NCBI GenBank assembly: GCA_902474645.1
Contig: CABRWN010000024.1
Location: forward strand, 1 to 17,880
Length of the DNA: 17,880 nucleotides
Direction of reading: 5' to 3'
DNA from: an uncultured Collinsella sp.
GTDB lineage: Bacteria; Actinomycetota; Coriobacteriia; Coriobacteriales; Coriobacteriaceae
Below the pieces are notes generated by a model that did not search any database, was not told where the DNA came from, and saw nothing but the letters and a program-made list of their open reading frames with translations. Position numbers and translations under genes: made by a program. Of the stretch, positions 16,653 to 17,880 are shown in pieces. Position 1 is the first letter of the stretch, and every line of letters begins with the position of its first letter.

Positions 16653-17798
16653 ATGCCCTGCAATCAATTCCCGTTGACCCAGCGCCGTAAAGCATGGGGC
16701 CGCATCACCATCCTATTCGCGCTCATCGCGCTGGCGATCACCGTGCTTCCAACGGCGTCGTTCGCCGGCACGGACACCGCAGGAAACGTACTTGCGACCG
16801 ACAATGACGTCGATCCGTCTGGCGTCGAGGGTGACCTGTACTGGGTAGGTCAGGCCCTCAACTTGGACGACACGTCCATCGACCGCGATATCATCGCCGC
16901 GGGCGATACTCTCTCGATCCGCGACTGCACGGTGGGCGGCGCCATTCGTCTTGCGGCGCGCACCATCGACGTTGCCAAGACCACGGTTGATGGCAGTGTG
17001 ACGGTAGCCGGTCAGCATGTCGTGCTCAATTCCGACAGCACCGCCAACTGTTTCTATGCGATAGGCGAGACGGTTGCCCTGCGCGGCTCCACCAAGTCGG
17101 CAGCGCTTGCGGGCGATACGGTGACCATCGATGGCACCGTCGAGGGCGATGTCGAGGTTTGGGCCGACAAGCTCATCCTGGGCAAGAACGCCCACATCAC
17201 CGGCACCGTGAACGCGCACGTCTCCGAGGACCCCGAGCGCGCCGCGGGAGCCGAGGTCGGCGCGCTCAAGATCGACCGCACCGAGAACGAGGATACTTCC
17301 ACCGTTAACGATGTCATCGGCGGCATCGTCGCCGCGGCACTCTCGACCTGCTTTGTCGCTCTGCTGCTCGAGCTCGTCTTTCCGCGCGCGACCGCCGGCG
17401 CCGCCGGCATGCTCCACCAGCACCCCACGCCTCTGTGGGTGAGCGGTCTTCTGGCTACGATTGCTATCGCCCCCGCCGTCCTACTGCTGATTATCTCTAT
17501 CGCTGGTCTGTCGCTTGCCGGAACCCTCTTGTGCGGCGTTATCGGCATCGCATTGGTGTCGAGTGCCTTTGCGGGGTGCGCGATCGCCCGCATGGTCGGA
17601 CACAGCCAAAACCGCTACGCCATGGCAGCCATCGGCGGCGTGATCGCCGGCGCCCTCACGGGGCTTCCCCTCGTAGGCGGCTTCATCAGCGGCGTGGCCT
17701 TTGTCTTTATGCTCGGCTACATCATCCAGATCATCTGGCGCAACGCCCACCTCAAGCCGCAGCAGCCGGCTAACACGTCAGAACTCCCCACCGCTTAG
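16653..17798 (+). CDS. Exported bactofilin-like beta-helix protein with C-terminal membrane domain
   Basis: This 381-residue protein has a clear signal peptide: RRK then a hydrophobic core (ITILFALIALAITVL) and a likely cleavage after ASFA (residue 38). Residues 60-205 show short repeats of alternating hydrophobic and Gly/Asp turns (VGGAIRLAARTIDVAKTTVD, GSVTVAGQHVVL, GDTVTIDGTVEGDVEVWADK), typical of a right-handed beta-helix like the polymer-forming (bactofilin) domain. From 221 on there are about four transmembrane helices (221-243, 262-285, 288-314, 325-362) and a short polar tail. The predicted layout puts the beta-helix outside the membrane, unlike cytoplasmic bactofilins. I chose the ATG at 16653 because GAAGGA is six bases upstream; the longer ORF from a TTG at 16605 would span the upstream dyad. 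Specific function unknown. Confidence 0.82.
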   Translation: MPCNQFPLTQRRKAWGRITILFALIALAITVLPTASFAGTDTAGNVLATDNDVDPSGVEGDLYWVGQALNLDDTSIDRDIIAAGDTLSIRDCTVGGAIRLAARTIDVAKTTVDGSVTVAGQHVVLNSDSTANCFYAIGETVALRGSTKSAALAGDTVTIDGTVEGDVEVWADKLILGKNAHITGTVNAHVSEDPERAAGAEVGALKIDRTENEDTSTVNDVIGGIVAAALSTCFVALLLELVFPRATAGAAGMLHQHPTPLWVSGLLATIAIAPAVLLLIISIAGLSLAGTLLCGVIGIALVSSAFAGCAIARMVGHSQNRYAMAAIGGVIAGALTGLPLVGGFISGVAFVFMLGYIIQIIWRNAHLKPQQPANTSELPTA

Positions 17799-17804
17799 CC
17801 GCCA

Positions 17805-17864
17805 ACCACCACAAAGGGGCCAGGCACCTTTGTGGTGGTGCAAAAGGGTCAGGTTACTTTGCAC
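17805..17864. repeat. REP-like doublet of palindromic units
   Basis: A 13-bp perfect stem (ACCACCACAAAGG with CCTTTGTGGTGGT, 17805-17817 and 17827-17839) is followed directly by a second hairpin (GTGCAAA with TTTGCAC, 17838-17844 and 17858-17864). Their cores are related 21-nt units in the same orientation (17812-17832 and 17841-17861), both CAAA-R-GGG-Y-CAGG then CTTTG, identical at 16 of 21 positions. There is no T tract, so a simple terminator is unlikely. The pattern resembles intergenic REP-type repeats that are moved by Y1 transposases. Confidence 0.6.
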
Positions 17865-17880
17865 TAACAAACGAAGCGGG

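Overview
The window (17.9 kb, about 60% G+C by eye) looks like chromosome from a high-G+C member of the Coriobacteriia, most like a gut Collinsella. This placement is an inference from gene order, codon bias, the Cys-rich (C+) form of ribosomal protein S18 and the general look of the proteins; no 16S gene or other taxonomic marker is present. Most of the window is core metabolism and information processing. The unusual material is in the intergenic DNA around a tRNA pair and at the right edge.

Left block, all on the minus strand, read from right to left. Positions 14762-13074 hold a ribosomal/replication operon, rpsF-ssb-rpsR-rplI, with a recognisable promoter, a structured leader and a strong terminator. 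Next come dnaB (replicative helicase), purA (adenylosuccinate synthetase, with its own promoter candidate), purD (GAR synthetase, TTG start) and a Nudix ADP-ribose pyrophosphatase-like gene closed by a terminator. Then follow an ABC exporter half-transporter and a single-pass membrane protein of unknown function in tandem, again closed by a terminator. Last are carA and carB, the two subunits of carbamoyl-phosphate synthetase; carB runs off the left edge just short of its stop. Purine synthesis (purA, purD) and carbamoyl-phosphate synthesis for pyrimidines and arginine are therefore close together, but there is no pyr or arg gene in the window to show which pathway carAB serves.

Right block, plus strand. 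A gene-free stretch (14863-15213) with two DnaA-box-like 9-mers leads to a promoter and two tandem serine tRNAs (GGA and CGA anticodons), each followed by its own intrinsic terminator. Beyond them lies a compact structured element (15555-15691). It starts with an exact 22-nt inverted copy of the 3' end of the second tRNA-Ser, carries three perfect hairpins in a row, and is closed by a 9-bp inverted repeat. Then come a TRIC-family small membrane channel gene (TTG start) and an exported bactofilin-like beta-helix protein fused to a multi-pass membrane domain. The window ends in two directly repeated, REP-like palindromic units.

I see no CRISPR array, no complete transposase, no phage gene and no obvious defence system. 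The items most worth a second look are the tRNA-derived hairpin element, the REP-like doublet, the rpsF leader whose hairpin loop is complementary to its own ribosome binding site, and the extra segments in CarA.
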